From assembly GCA_036960485.1 (NCBI GenBank), contig JBALXS010000009.1, positions 13,260-77,259 of the forward strand: a DNA stretch of 64,000 nucleotides. The letters run 5' to 3'. Position numbers and translations under genes: made by a program. Below the pieces are notes generated by a model. It did no database searches, was not told where the DNA came from, and saw nothing but the letters and a program-made list of their open reading frames with translations. Numbering within the stretch: position 1 is the stretch's first letter; every line of letters starts with the position of its first letter. Of this stretch, positions 16,957-25,463 are shown one piece after another. This stretch comes from Rs1 sp036960485. GTDB taxonomy: Bacteria; Pseudomonadota; Gammaproteobacteria; Pseudomonadales; Balneatricaceae.

Positions 16957-17857
16957 CTTTAGTCTCCTTTTTTGTTCTTTTAAAAATTGAATTACCAGAT
17001 TGCTGAATAATCAGTGCAATAGTTACCAGTATCGCAGTAACCAGTTGTACATCTGATGCTTGAAGGCCTATAAAGTCAGCATTTAATGAAACCGCCACAG
17101 CTAACCGGTAAAGAATGGCACCAACAATGCAAGCTAATGTAGCCAAGAATATCGTGGTAGAAGGCAAGATAGACATGCCAACAATCACTGACGCTAGGCC
17201 AACTATAATCACACCGATACCCATGTAGGCATCTGCTGCACCAAACACTTGCGCAAATAAAGCACCAGCTAGTGCGGTTAACGCATTGGCGATACCTACT
17301 CCAAATAACTTCATTTGGCCCACGTTAACGCTGTTCGCTGCGGCCATTGCAGGATTAGCTCCCGCTGCACGCATCGATATGCCCCAGCCTGTTGATAATA
17401 GCTTGTCCATCACTAGTTTAATGATGACGACTATTATTCCTAAGAGAACTGGATTGATGATATAGCCTGCGACCCCAAAGCCTTCTAAATAGGTAAAAAC
17501 GGTATCAACGCCTAATAAGGGTTTATTGGGGCCCGTCATGATGCGCAAGTTAATAGAGTACAAGCCGATAGCGACTAAAATCCCCGCTAAGATATGTAAA
17601 ATCTTAAACCTTACGTTTAGGTAAGCGGTTAGGTATCCGGCAAAAAAACCGCTCACGGTAGCACCTAAAGTGGCTAAAATGGGATTCCAATTAGCGCCAA
17701 CAATCAGTGTTGCTGCCACAGCAGCACCAAGCGGGAAAGTACCTTCTACGGTCAAATCTGGAAAATCTATTATTTTAAATGTTAAATAAGCACCCAGTGC
17801 AACTAAGGCAAAAATAAAGCCTGTTTCTAAAGTACCTAAAATTTCATAGAGCGACAT
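16949..17857 (-). CDS. ABC transporter permease (LivH/BPD_transp_2 type)
   Basis: The 302-residue integral membrane subunit with eight to ten hydrophobic helices and the branched-chain-type permease pattern (FPDLTVEGTFPLGAAVAATL near 32-51; SMRAAGANPAMAAANSVNV near 160-178). It forms the channel for the substrate delivered by the binding protein encoded upstream. A 193-base spacer with a hairpin separates it from the binding-protein gene; the ATPase gene overlaps its end. Confidence 0.92.
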   Translation of the reverse strand: MSLYEILGTLETGFIFALVALGAYLTFKIIDFPDLTVEGTFPLGAAVAATLIVGANWNPILATLGATVSGFFAGYLTAYLNVRFKILHILAGILVAIGLYSINLRIMTGPNKPLLGVDTVFTYLEGFGVAGYIINPVLLGIIVVIIKLVMDKLLSTGWGISMRAAGANPAMAAANSVNVGQMKLFGVGIANALTALAGALFAQVFGAADAYMGIGVIIVGLASVIVGMSILPSTTIFLATLACIVGAILYRLAVAVSLNADFIGLQASDVQLVTAILVTIALIIQQSGNSIFKRTKKETKGD

Positions 17858-17951
17858 AACTTTCTCTTATGTAAGTGACTTATGCATAATTAATAAAACT
17901 AGAGGAGATAATCTGTAGTAAATAGTGAATAACGTTATTTGCAATGTGCTG

Positions 17952-17986
17952 AGAGACCTTTACTCGCTAAGCGGGAGAAGATCTCT
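17952..17986 (-). other. Intercistronic hairpin between binding protein and permease genes
   Basis: Imperfect nested stem (AGAGAC / TCTCT outer arms, CTC...GAG inner arms) in the spacer between the binding-protein and permease genes. Such structures often reduce expression of the membrane genes relative to the receptor. Confidence 0.35.
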
Positions 17987-18050
17987 TTTATAAAACCTTT
18001 ATTTGGAGGTCTCATTGCCAAGTTTTACTGCAAACCCTACGTTTAAAAAG

Positions 18051-19037
18051 CTACTTTTTGACAGGAATGATAGTGTTAGCTTCTTTTAATACATCTGCAG
18101 GAATAATAACATCCATATTTTTAGCAGATTCTAAATTCACGATAATCTTAAATTTAGACACTGCATCGTAAGCGACGAGGGCATCGATAGTACCAGGGTC
18201 TTTACCATCTAATACATCGGCAACAATCGCACCGGTTACTCTACCTACTTCGTTATAATCTAAACCGACTGCTGCTAAAACACCGCGTTTAACTGCACCT
18301 GTATCACCTGCAAAAATTGGCATATCCACATCTTGGCCAATTTTCACAATCGCCTCAAGTGCGGCTACAACGGTGGTATCGTTAGGAATATAAATCGCAT
18401 CGACCTTACCAATTAATTTTTTGGTGGCCAATATTACTTCGTTTGTGGTGGGTGCTGCTGATTCCACCACGCTAATATTGCGCTTTTTACCTTCTTCTTT
18501 CATTATTGCTAGAGCAGCTAACGCATTATCTAAACCTGGATTATAGATAAAGCCAATTTTGTTAAGGTTAGGCATAATGCGCTGATAAAAATCGAGCTGA
18601 GCGCCGATAGGAGCAGCATCCGAAACGCCAGTTACATTGGCACCAGGCTGTTTGTATTGCTTAATTAGTTTAGCTTTTATCGGATCAGTGACTGCGGTAA
18701 ATACAATTGGAATGCTTTTGGTTGCCGCTACAATTGATTGTGCGGTGGGTGTGGTGATTGGTATGATGACATCAGGTTCACCGCCAATGAGTTTCCTGGC
18801 AATTTGTTGCTGGGTAGGCATGCTGCCATTCGCGCTTTGGTATTCAACTTCTAAATTTTTACCCACCACATAGCCACGCTCAGCGAGTGCATCTAAAACG
18901 CCTTGTTTAGCATCCATCAAAGAAGGGACTTCAACAATTGTTGAAATAGCTATTTTTTTCATATCAGCTGCAAAACTAACGCCATATGTGGAAGCTAGAA
19001 TTAAACCGGTTAATACTACTTTATTAATTATTTTCAT
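18051..19037 (-). CDS. ABC transporter substrate-binding protein, PF04392 (TrpX-like)
   Basis: The 328-residue receptor of the ABC system. It begins with a signal peptide (MKIINKVVLTGLILASTYGVSFAAD, cleavage near 23-24) and continues with the ABC_sub_bind fold: KKIAISTIVEVPSLMDAKQG, PDVIIPITTPTAQS, IPIVFTAVTDPI, FIYNPGLDNA. A family member, TrpX, belongs to a tryptophan importer in streptococci; members elsewhere take other ligands, so the substrate is open. I choose ATG 19037, with AAGAGGT nine bases upstream, over an in-frame start 34 codons earlier, because the earlier stretch is non-signal-like and would cover the palindromic operator at 19117-19132. Confidence 0.9.
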   Translation of the reverse strand: MKIINKVVLTGLILASTYGVSFAADMKKIAISTIVEVPSLMDAKQGVLDALAERGYVVGKNLEVEYQSANGSMPTQQQIARKLIGGEPDVIIPITTPTAQSIVAATKSIPIVFTAVTDPIKAKLIKQYKQPGANVTGVSDAAPIGAQLDFYQRIMPNLNKIGFIYNPGLDNALAALAIMKEEGKKRNISVVESAAPTTNEVILATKKLIGKVDAIYIPNDTTVVAALEAIVKIGQDVDMPIFAGDTGAVKRGVLAAVGLDYNEVGRVTGAIVADVLDGKDPGTIDALVAYDAVSKFKIIVNLESAKNMDVIIPADVLKEANTIIPVKK

Positions 19038-19471
19038 TGTTGACCTCTTATCATTTTTATAGTTATTTTTAAGCAAAGATACATACAAGAAACGCTTTGA
19101 TGTGTAATTGCCTATGTTGCATAAGCAACAAGTTAGCATCGCTACCCTAGTTATACCTCAGTTAGCATTTAAAATTCAATTGATTACAGAATATTCAACT
19201 ATTAAAGATATTCGCAACTGCATATTTTATGTAGTGTGTATGCTATCGATTAATTACTAACTCATTGATTATATTTGTTTTTTAAACAGTCTAGAATATA
19301 AGATATAATAGACGATATAAGTGCTGATAGTCATATATACCAAGGTGTTAGTAGACAGCCTTGTTCAGAAAATGTGGCTTTTTATGGAAGGTGAGTATTT
19401 GCACATCTAATGCATATTTCATGTATTAGGAAGAATCATCGTTAAATGTAATTAGACTATTAGATGACGCG
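19038..19471. other. Intergenic region upstream of the ABC operon
   Basis: 434 bases between the ABC-operon start and the end of the LysR gene, both on the minus strand. Apart from the palindrome at 19117-19132, AT-rich sequence with no supported gene. Confidence 0.5.
19117..19132. promoter_or_regulatory. Second copy of the TGTTGC-N4-GCAACA operator
   Basis: TGTTGCATAAGCAACA, 80 bases upstream of the substrate-binding-protein start. It differs at one position from the perfect palindrome at 15979-15994, and its location fits a promoter. Confidence 0.65.
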
Positions 19472-20398
19472 TTAAAGGGTACTTGCTATTTTGCTTTTAA
19501 TTGCGTTAATACAAAGCTGAACAACATGTGGCGGTGTTTGGTTAAAGGCGTGCAATGCGTAAATAGGCGCAGTCTTTAGTTGGAACTGCTGAGTAATTAT
19601 AACTAAATCAGCTTGCTCTGAAAGGGGTAATTTATCAAGCAATATCTGTGGAATTAATCCTACTCCAGCGCCTTCTTTAACTAGTGCTAGTACACCATTA
19701 ATTGAGTTGGCAAAACGCGTTGAGCGAAACTGCAAAACCTTTTTTTCAGCAGTGCCGTTGGTGGTACCGCTTAAGGGGTGCGTAATAGCACCGCCTTGCC
19801 AGCTGTTAGCGATATAATCAAATGAACCAGTTAACTCAGGTTTTTGTTGGACTTGCTGCTGGGTTAAGCCTTGAGTTTTTAAATAACACTTACTCACGCA
19901 CAAATGATCAGCAAATTGACCAATGCGCTGCTGCTTGCATTCACTATCATTTGATTGGCCGATACGAATAGCAAGGTCGATATTCTCATCTAATAAATGC
20001 ACGCGAGTATCTTGTGCATGTAAATGAGGAATGATTTTAGGATGTTTGCTGATTAAAGTACCAATAGCAGGGGCAACGAGGGCATCCATTAAAGCATGAG
20101 GTGCGCTAATACTTATTCGACCAATCGCTAAGTTTTGCGAATTATGGGCATCGCGCCAAGCTTGCTCGCCAATATTGGAAATTTGTTGGCACTGGGTAAA
20201 AAACTGTTTTCCAGCAGGCGTTAGCACTTGCCGTCTCGTGGTGCGTTTAAGCAGCTCAACGTTTAATACTTGCTCAAGGGTTTGTAGTTGCTGGCTTAAC
20301 ACTGATTTTGAAATATTCAACTGTTCAGCTGCTGCACTGATTGAACCTGATTCTACTATCGCGTTAAAGACCATCATGTGGCGTAAATATTTCATCAT
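19472..20398 (-). CDS. LysR family transcriptional regulator
   Basis: A 308-residue LysR regulator: an N-terminal winged helix (FNAIVESGSISAAAEQLNISKSVLSQQLQTLE, residues 11-42) and a two-lobed effector domain. It resembles the AaeR/CrgA/DmlR-like branch. It is divergent from a SnoaL-like gene with 108 bases between them; an inverted repeat GAACAAA-N10-TTTGTTC lies there, a likely binding site. The effector is unknown. The start could be either of two adjacent ATG codons. Confidence 0.9.
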   Translation of the reverse strand: MMKYLRHMMVFNAIVESGSISAAAEQLNISKSVLSQQLQTLEQVLNVELLKRTTRRQVLTPAGKQFFTQCQQISNIGEQAWRDAHNSQNLAIGRISISAPHALMDALVAPAIGTLISKHPKIIPHLHAQDTRVHLLDENIDLAIRIGQSNDSECKQQRIGQFADHLCVSKCYLKTQGLTQQQVQQKPELTGSFDYIANSWQGGAITHPLSGTTNGTAEKKVLQFRSTRFANSINGVLALVKEGAGVGLIPQILLDKLPLSEQADLVIITQQFQLKTAPIYALHAFNQTPPHVVQLCINAIKSKIASTL

Positions 20399-20414
20399 AA
20401 TGTTCGCTATTATA

Positions 20415-20468
20415 GAACAAAGTGTCAGGTTTTTGTTCGTTTTATTCTATCGATTTTATCTTTATAAT
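20415..20468 (+). promoter_or_regulatory. Candidate LysR site and promoter of the SnoaL-like gene
   Basis: Inverted repeat GAACAAA (20415-20421) / TTTGTTC (20432-20438), nested within ATAGAA (20412) / TTCTAT (20445). A good -10 box TATAAT is at 20463-20468, so the repeat sits over the -35 zone, a common place for LysR activation. Confidence 0.5.
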
Positions 20469-20506
20469 CTGTTCCATCAAATACACAGACACTTTAGGAG
20501 ATCTAT

Positions 20507-20884
20507 ATGACCGAGCAACAGCGTGATATCGTATTAGCAGCATTAGATAAGGCAAGCAACCTTTGGAAAGAGGGTTTCAACTCAGGTAACGCTGCACAGT
20601 GCGCTGCGCAATATGAAGATGATGCTGTTATGCAAGCAAAGCCATTTGGCACTTTTACTGGCACTGCAGAAATTACTGCTTTTTGGCAGCAATTAATTGA
20701 TGGCGGTTATAGTGATGTCGAATATGTAGAACCTAGCATTGAAGTGCTTGATGAAAACAGTGCATTGCTAACCTCTAAGTGGAAAATGAATAAAGCGGCG
20801 GGTATCATCACTCGCGAGCTTTGGGTTTTACAAGCAGATGGCACAGCGAAGTTACGTGATGATGCTTTTGAAGCACAAAGCTAA
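20507..20884 (+). CDS. SnoaL-like / DUF4440 small protein (NTF2 fold)
   Basis: A 125-residue protein of the NTF2-like superfamily. The pattern ALDKASNLWKEGFNSGNAAQCAAQYEDDAVMQAKPFGTFTG is typical of SnoaL/DUF4440 proteins, where the N-terminal helix is followed by a cone-shaped sheet; members are isomerases, hydrolases or ligand binders. AGGAGA precedes the ATG. It is divergent from, and probably controlled by, the LysR regulator. A near-perfect palindrome follows (20937-20960). No specific reaction can be assigned. Confidence 0.8.
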   Translation: MTEQQRDIVLAALDKASNLWKEGFNSGNAAQCAAQYEDDAVMQAKPFGTFTGTAEITAFWQQLIDGGYSDVEYVEPSIEVLDENSALLTSKWKMNKAAGIITRELWVLQADGTAKLRDDAFEAQS

Positions 20885-20936
20885 ATAACCACTTTAAGGT
20901 TATAGCAAAAGCTAACGACCAATAGATGGCTATTAT

Positions 20937-20960
20937 AAAACCTAGTGATCACTAGGTTTT
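20937..20960. terminator. 24-bp perfect palindrome after the SnoaL-like gene
   Basis: Arms AAAACCTAGTGA / TCACTAGGTTTT pair perfectly; AACGAC (20914-20919) and GTCGTT (20962-20967) can pair outside. The T-run in the right arm suits a bidirectional terminator. Confidence 0.6.
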
Positions 20961-21107
20961 AGTCGTTGTAAAACAGAAAAGTTTCTCTCTGATATTATAT
21001 AGCCTGATACCAAGTTAGTGATCACAAGCGACTAAGCTGGTTGATTTTCTGTAACACCTTTCAAGCAAAAAATTGTTTAATTTAATGCATTTACTAGAAT
21101 ATGAATG

Positions 21108-21175
21108 CATAGTTGTCACTGTTTTTTAATACATAGCTGTCGTTATTTTTAATATGTGCTGCCGCTATTTTTATG
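21108..21175. repeat. Three imperfect tandem repeats of about 23 bp
   Basis: Units start at 21108, 21132 and 21155 and share the pattern CATAG-yTGTC-...-TTTTTAATA, decaying toward the third (TGCTGCCGCTATTTTTATG). They lie about 90 bases before the membrane protein gene. Confidence 0.55.
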
Positions 21176-21243
21176 CTCAGTAAAATGTGGGCTACTGTTT
21201 ATCTAGTTATAACGCTGCTCTCTTTACGCGCATGGTATGAAAA

Positions 21244-21299
21244 GTGAAAAGTGAAAAGTGAAAAGTGAAAAGTGAGAAGATGGAAGATGGAAGATGGAA
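21244..21299 (+). repeat. Period-7 tandem array (GTGAAAA x4, GTGAGAA, GATGGAA x3)
   Basis: Eight heptamers in unbroken register: four GTGAAAA, one GTGAGAA, three GATGGAA. They run into the start of the membrane protein gene, so change in copy number would alter its start region. In every frame the GTGAAAA part gives a TGA each 21 bases, so it cannot be translated for long. Confidence 0.9.
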
Positions 21300-22617
21300 A
21301 ATGGATGCAATTAAACGTAATTTCCTACAGCAATATAAAGTACTAAATGTTGGATACTTTGTTTTTGCGGCGATTATAATCAGCGTAATAGGTTTCTTTT
21401 ATCCAAGTGTACTTTTCATATCTGCAGCATTTTATTGGCTTGCGGCTTTTAGAAATAGATGGCAAATTAGTCAGCGTAATCAAATTCAAACGATTGCGTT
21501 GGCAGTGTTGGGTTTTTGCTTAACGTTTATTGCACATTTTTTGCAGCCAAATTTAGATATATCAGGATTGTTAAATAGTAATTTAACTATTGTATCTATG
21601 ATTGGCGCCGTTAGTTTTCTCACGGTGATTAGCCAACCCAAACTGACGCAAGAAGAAAAATTGCCCCAAGGTAAGCGATCTATTATTAGTACTTTTCTTA
21701 GCGTGCATTTATTTGGCTCTGTGATCAACATATCTTCTTTATTCATTCACGCCGATCGGATGAGTGCCAATAGGCCACTAACGCGTGCACAAGTTGTTTT
21801 GCTGACGCGAGGTTTCTCAACCGCAGCTTTCTGGTCACCATTTTTTGCAGCTATGGCCGTGGCCATTAGCTATACGCCGCAAGCAAACTTGTTTTATGTG
21901 ATGACGATCGGCATAAGTTTGAGCTTACTAAGTTTGTTTATTACTTATTTTGAAGTGCGCTCCTTGGTGGATAAAAGCGTTTTTCATGGATACCCTTTAA
22001 GGCTGGCAAGCTTGTGGTTGCCTTCTGTGTTAGCGATCATTGTTTTTAGCGTGCACGCACTCTTTGAGCAGTTATCGATATTAGTCATCATTACGATGAG
22101 TGCACCCTTATTAAGTATTTTGGTGTTGTGTACCAGAACGAAACCGCATGTGGTGATAAAAAAACATATTGAAAGAAAATTAAGTGGAATGCATAACGAA
22201 ATAGTGCTTTTTTTATCTGCTGGAATATTCGGCTTCGGGCTTAAAAATGTTGTTGATGCTTTACAGTTACACGCAGTTTTTCAACAGTTTGATGCTTTAA
22301 CAGCAAGTATTTGTTTTATTATTATTATGCTGCTTTCACTTCTGGGCTTTCATATGCTGATCGGCATTTCAATAATGGCACCCTTAGTTATCTCTTTAAA
22401 TCCTGATCCTAGTTTACTGGCTGTCGTTATCTTATGTGGCTGGTCTTTGGGTTCTGCTGTCGGGCCGTTATCGGGGATGAATATTTCTATCCAAAGTATC
22501 TATGGTATTAAAAGCAATACAATTTTAAGATGGAATTTTAGATATGTAGCGATGATGTCTTGTGTAGTGATTGGCGTTTTATTTTTATTCGAAACTTATT
22601 TGCTAGCAGTTAGTTGA
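21265..22617 (+). CDS. Polytopic membrane protein, family not recognised
   Basis: A membrane protein of about 440-450 residues with roughly 11-12 hydrophobic helices. I do not recognise the family. The tail segment VVILCGWSLGSAVGPLSGMNISIQ (near 401-424) has the Gly/Pro-rich break seen in ion-transporter-superfamily permeases, so a secondary transporter is possible. Starts are ambiguous: GTG 21265 and ATG 21280 lie inside heptamer repeats, whereas ATG 21301 lies just past them and gives MDAIKRNFLQQYKV. No operon partner: the next gene starts 300 bases on. The repeat-laden start hints at variable expression. Confidence 0.7.
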   Translation: MKSEKMEDGRWKMDAIKRNFLQQYKVLNVGYFVFAAIIISVIGFFYPSVLFISAAFYWLAAFRNRWQISQRNQIQTIALAVLGFCLTFIAHFLQPNLDISGLLNSNLTIVSMIGAVSFLTVISQPKLTQEEKLPQGKRSIISTFLSVHLFGSVINISSLFIHADRMSANRPLTRAQVVLLTRGFSTAAFWSPFFAAMAVAISYTPQANLFYVMTIGISLSLLSLFITYFEVRSLVDKSVFHGYPLRLASLWLPSVLAIIVFSVHALFEQLSILVIITMSAPLLSILVLCTRTKPHVVIKKHIERKLSGMHNEIVLFLSAGIFGFGLKNVVDALQLHAVFQQFDALTASICFIIIMLLSLLGFHMLIGISIMAPLVISLNPDPSLLAVVILCGWSLGSAVGPLSGMNISIQSIYGIKSNTILRWNFRYVAMMSCVVIGVLFLFETYLLAVS

Positions 22618-22929
22618 CCGTTATAGTGCAGCATAATGTTTACACCAGAGTAAAAGATAGCGATAAAACGCTTTAGCTTGCTAAGATGAAAGCTGTTTGA
22701 AAGTTCTAAAGGTCGTCTTTAAATAACATCTTGCATTTATTTTATATTAATTCAAAGAGATTGATTTAGATGCTCACAGATATTTATAAAGTAAATAATC
22801 TCTGGCATAATTAACATCTTTAATCTAAGTTTAGCCGTGGTGTATAGGTTGAATGAAAATTAATCAGTTAGTTTGATTTTTTACAGAATTGAATATTGCT
22901 TTTTCTACTTCTAATCAGTGAGAGATATA
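22618..22929. other. Intergenic region before the aldolase gene
   Basis: About 310 AT-rich bases; no gene or clear hairpin. It should contain the aldolase promoter. Confidence 0.4.
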
Positions 22930-23823
22930 GTGAATAATTACAGCGACCAGTTAGAAAAAATAAAATCAGCAGATGGTTTTATTGCCGCTTTAGATCAAAG
23001 TGGCGGCAGTACTCCAAAGGCATTAAAGCTTTACGGTGTTGAAGACGATGCGTGGGACAATGATGAAGGCATGTATCAAGTAGTACACCAAATGCGTACG
23101 CGTATTATGACCAGCGCTAGCTTCACAGGAGAGCGTGTCATAGGTGCCATTTTGTTTGAAAATACGATGGACCGCCAAGTAGAAGGCAAAAGCAGCGCTG
23201 ATTTTTTATGGGAAAACAAACAAGTAGTGCCATTTTTGAAAGTTGATAAAGGATTGCTAGATGAAGCGTCTGGCGTACAACTAATGAAATCAATGCCTGA
23301 TTTAGATGCGCTATTAGCGAAAGCGAAAGCAAACGGTATCTTTGGAACGAAAATGCGCTCAGTGATTAAGCTAGCGGATCAAGCGGGAATTGAAGCGGTT
23401 GTAGAGCAACAGTTTGTAGTAGCAAAACAAATCTTAGCTGCGGGCCTCATGCCAATCATTGAGCCTGAAGTTGACATTCATTGCGTTGAGAAATCTGCCG
23501 CTGAAGAGATGCTAAACAAAGCCTTGTTAAATGCATTAGATGCTCTAAGCGCTAATCAGCAAGTGATGTTAAAATTGACATTACCTGAAACGACTAATTT
23601 ATATGCTGCGTGTATTGCTCACAGCCAAGTGGTTAGAGTTGTTGCGTTATCGGGCGGTTACAACAGAGAAGAAGCAAATAAACGCTTATTATCAAATAAT
23701 GGCATGATAGCAAGCTTCTCACGTGCTTTGTCGGAAGGACTGTTTGCTGGGCAAACACAAAGCGAATTTGATAGCACGATGGATAAATCTATTGAAGCGA
23801 TTTTCCAAGCGTCAAAAAGCTAA
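22930..23823 (+). CDS. Fructose-bisphosphate aldolase class I
   Basis: A 297-residue class I aldolase, cleaving fructose 1,6-bisphosphate to dihydroxyacetone phosphate and glyceraldehyde 3-phosphate through a Schiff base. Family marks are FIAALDQSGGSTPKALKLYG near the start, ILFENTMDRQVEG, FLKVDKGL, GTKMRSVIK, and IEPEVDIH, followed by VMLKLTLPE holding the likely Schiff-base Lys. I prefer GTG 22930, preceded by GAGAG at a suitable distance, to GTG 22918. A terminator follows at 23903. It acts in the cytoplasm in glycolysis and gluconeogenesis. Confidence 0.93.
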   Translation: MNNYSDQLEKIKSADGFIAALDQSGGSTPKALKLYGVEDDAWDNDEGMYQVVHQMRTRIMTSASFTGERVIGAILFENTMDRQVEGKSSADFLWENKQVVPFLKVDKGLLDEASGVQLMKSMPDLDALLAKAKANGIFGTKMRSVIKLADQAGIEAVVEQQFVVAKQILAAGLMPIIEPEVDIHCVEKSAAEEMLNKALLNALDALSANQQVMLKLTLPETTNLYAACIAHSQVVRVVALSGGYNREEANKRLLSNNGMIASFSRALSEGLFAGQTQSEFDSTMDKSIEAIFQASKS

Positions 23824-23902
23824 AAGAAATATCCAAGATGTGAGTTTAGCGCTAGCTATCAAAGTGTGATATTAATAGTGCGCAGTTAAATCTCAATGTA
23901 TT

Positions 23903-23938
23903 AAAGGCAGTTATTGGTGAACAGTAGCTGCCTTTTTT
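23903..23938 (+). terminator. Rho-independent terminator of the aldolase gene
   Basis: Stem AAAGGCAGTTATTG / CAGTAGCTGCCTTT including G-U pairs, then a run of T. It starts 80 bases after the stop. Confidence 0.85.
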
Positions 23939-24010
23939 ATTGTTTTTCTGTAATTAATTCATTGATTTAAGCGAATAATAAATCAAAGTAAAATAAGGTT
24001 AAGCTAGTAT

Positions 24011-24364
24011 ATGACTAATTTAGAAATCGCAGATTTAGAAATTATAGATTTGCAAATAGGTGAAGGTAAAACAGCTGTTAAAGGTGCCTTAATTACCACG
24101 CAATACAGTGGCTATTTAGTGGATGGTACTTTGTTCGATTCAAGTATCAAAAAAGGTAAAGCATTTCAGTGCGTAATCGGTACAGGGCGCGTTATTAAAG
24201 GCTGGGATCAAGGAGTTCTTGGCATGAAAGTGGGCGGTAAGCGTAAATTGTTAGTGCCTGCCGAACTTGCATATGCAGAGCGTAAAATGGGCGATAAAAT
24301 TCCTGCTAATTCCGATTTGATATTTGAAATCGAATTACTAGAAGTATTGACCAGAGATGACTAG
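24011..24364 (+). CDS. FKBP-type peptidyl-prolyl cis-trans isomerase
   Basis: A 117-residue single-domain FKBP that speeds proline isomerisation in folding proteins. The core is intact: YSGYLVDGTLFDSSIKKGK, then FQCVIGTGRVIKGWDQGVLGMKVGGKRKLLVPAELAYAERKMGDKIPANSDLIFEIELLEV, with the catalytic-pocket Tyr, Phe, Asp and Trp present. There is no signal peptide, so it is cytoplasmic. It is a stand-alone gene with an ATG at 24011. Confidence 0.93.
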   Translation: MTNLEIADLEIIDLQIGEGKTAVKGALITTQYSGYLVDGTLFDSSIKKGKAFQCVIGTGRVIKGWDQGVLGMKVGGKRKLLVPAELAYAERKMGDKIPANSDLIFEIELLEVLTRDD

Positions 24365-24569
24365 CATCACATCAGTTAAGACCTTTTTCTTGTCGTAAAA
24401 ATGCTCGCTACCAAATAAAGGCATTTAAGTAAGAGAGCTTCCAAGAGATAGCTAGATATCGCATATTTACAGTAAGTCATTAAATAGATTAATAGCACAA
24501 CTGTACTTTTATTGAGTATAATAGTTTGCTTGTACTATTTTATTAAATTGACTAACTTCTGGATGGGCT

Positions 24570-25463
24570 ATGAAAGATATCTACTTTGAACCTGTTATTA
24601 GCAAGCCTAATATTAGAAAGAAAATCATTCACCTAGTGACGCATTATTTAACGGTTTGCAGTCCTTTTCTAAGTGTGCAATTGGCAACTAAATTACTCGG
24701 TAATCCTTTTAGTCGTCGTACTTATCAAATGCGTACTCAAGTAGCGCCAGAGTCAACAATGGTGAGTACCAGTGTCGGGGAGGTGTGTTTACACAAGTTT
24801 TCGATAAGCGTTTCAAACCCACAAAAAAACATATTTCTTTGCCATGGATGGGGTGATAGCAGTGCCCGTTTTACCCAGTTAATAGATTATCTATTAACTG
24901 AAAACTTTACAGTATGGTCGTTAGATCAAGTGGGTCATGGTCAATCAAGCGGTAGTTATTCAGATTTATATTGTTTTAAGGAAGGCACCACAAAAGCCTT
25001 ACGATATTTAGAGAGCATACAAGCATCGCCAATAGCACTTGTGGGGCATTCAATGGGCGCGTTAGGATTGATGAATGTTGATAAAAAAGAGCGTTTAAAC
25101 AAGCAGCTTATTTTAATATCAGCGCCTGCTTTATTTTTTGAGAACATGAAAACTGCAGTGTCCAGCGTCGGTATTGCAACATCAATGTTAGTGAACTTGC
25201 TAGAACATGTTTCGAGCAAACATCAGTTAAGTTGGGAGGATTTAGCGCCAGCTAAAAAAATAACGAGCATTGATGATGGTGTACTGATCATTCATGATAC
25301 TAGCGATTTAATTTGCCCTTATTCACTGACTAAAAATCTAGTATCGCAAGTACCGCATCAGCTATTTACTACCCATGATTTAGGGCATGTTAAGTTACTA
25401 AAAGATCCAGCGCTAATGGCGAAAGTAGCAAATTATGCACTAGCAAGGTGCTGTGAAAAATGA
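24570..25463 (+). CDS. Alpha/beta hydrolase
   Basis: A 297-residue serine hydrolase. The oxyanion loop is HGWGDSSARF (near 92-101), the nucleophile elbow GHSMGAL (near 158-164), the acid probably Asp in HDTSDLICP and the base His in DLGHVKLL. The N-terminus (about 60 residues) is an extra, partly hydrophobic segment without a clear cleavage site. It overlaps the TetR-family gene by four bases (ATGA), so regulator and enzyme share a message. The substrate is unknown; auto-regulated hydrolase-TetR units often respond to lipids or xenobiotics. Confidence 0.85.
   Translation: MKDIYFEPVISKPNIRKKIIHLVTHYLTVCSPFLSVQLATKLLGNPFSRRTYQMRTQVAPESTMVSTSVGEVCLHKFSISVSNPQKNIFLCHGWGDSSARFTQLIDYLLTENFTVWSLDQVGHGQSSGSYSDLYCFKEGTTKALRYLESIQASPIALVGHSMGALGLMNVDKKERLNKQLILISAPALFFENMKTAVSSVGIATSMLVNLLEHVSSKHQLSWEDLAPAKKITSIDDGVLIIHDTSDLICPYSLTKNLVSQVPHQLFTTHDLGHVKLLKDPALMAKVANYALARCCEK

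Larger units (their letters stand above)
20885..21264. other. Repeat-rich intergenic region
   Basis: 380 bases containing a 24-bp palindrome (20937-20960), three imperfect tandem units (21108-21175), and the start of a heptamer repeat array (21244-21299). No gene seen. Confidence 0.7.

Noticed and set aside
21237..21252. Upstream ATG as start of a frame through the GTGAAAA repeats (classical coding phase variation)
   Set aside because: It meets TGA after five codons, and a GTGAAAA array gives a stop each 21 bases in all frames, so translation through the array is not possible.
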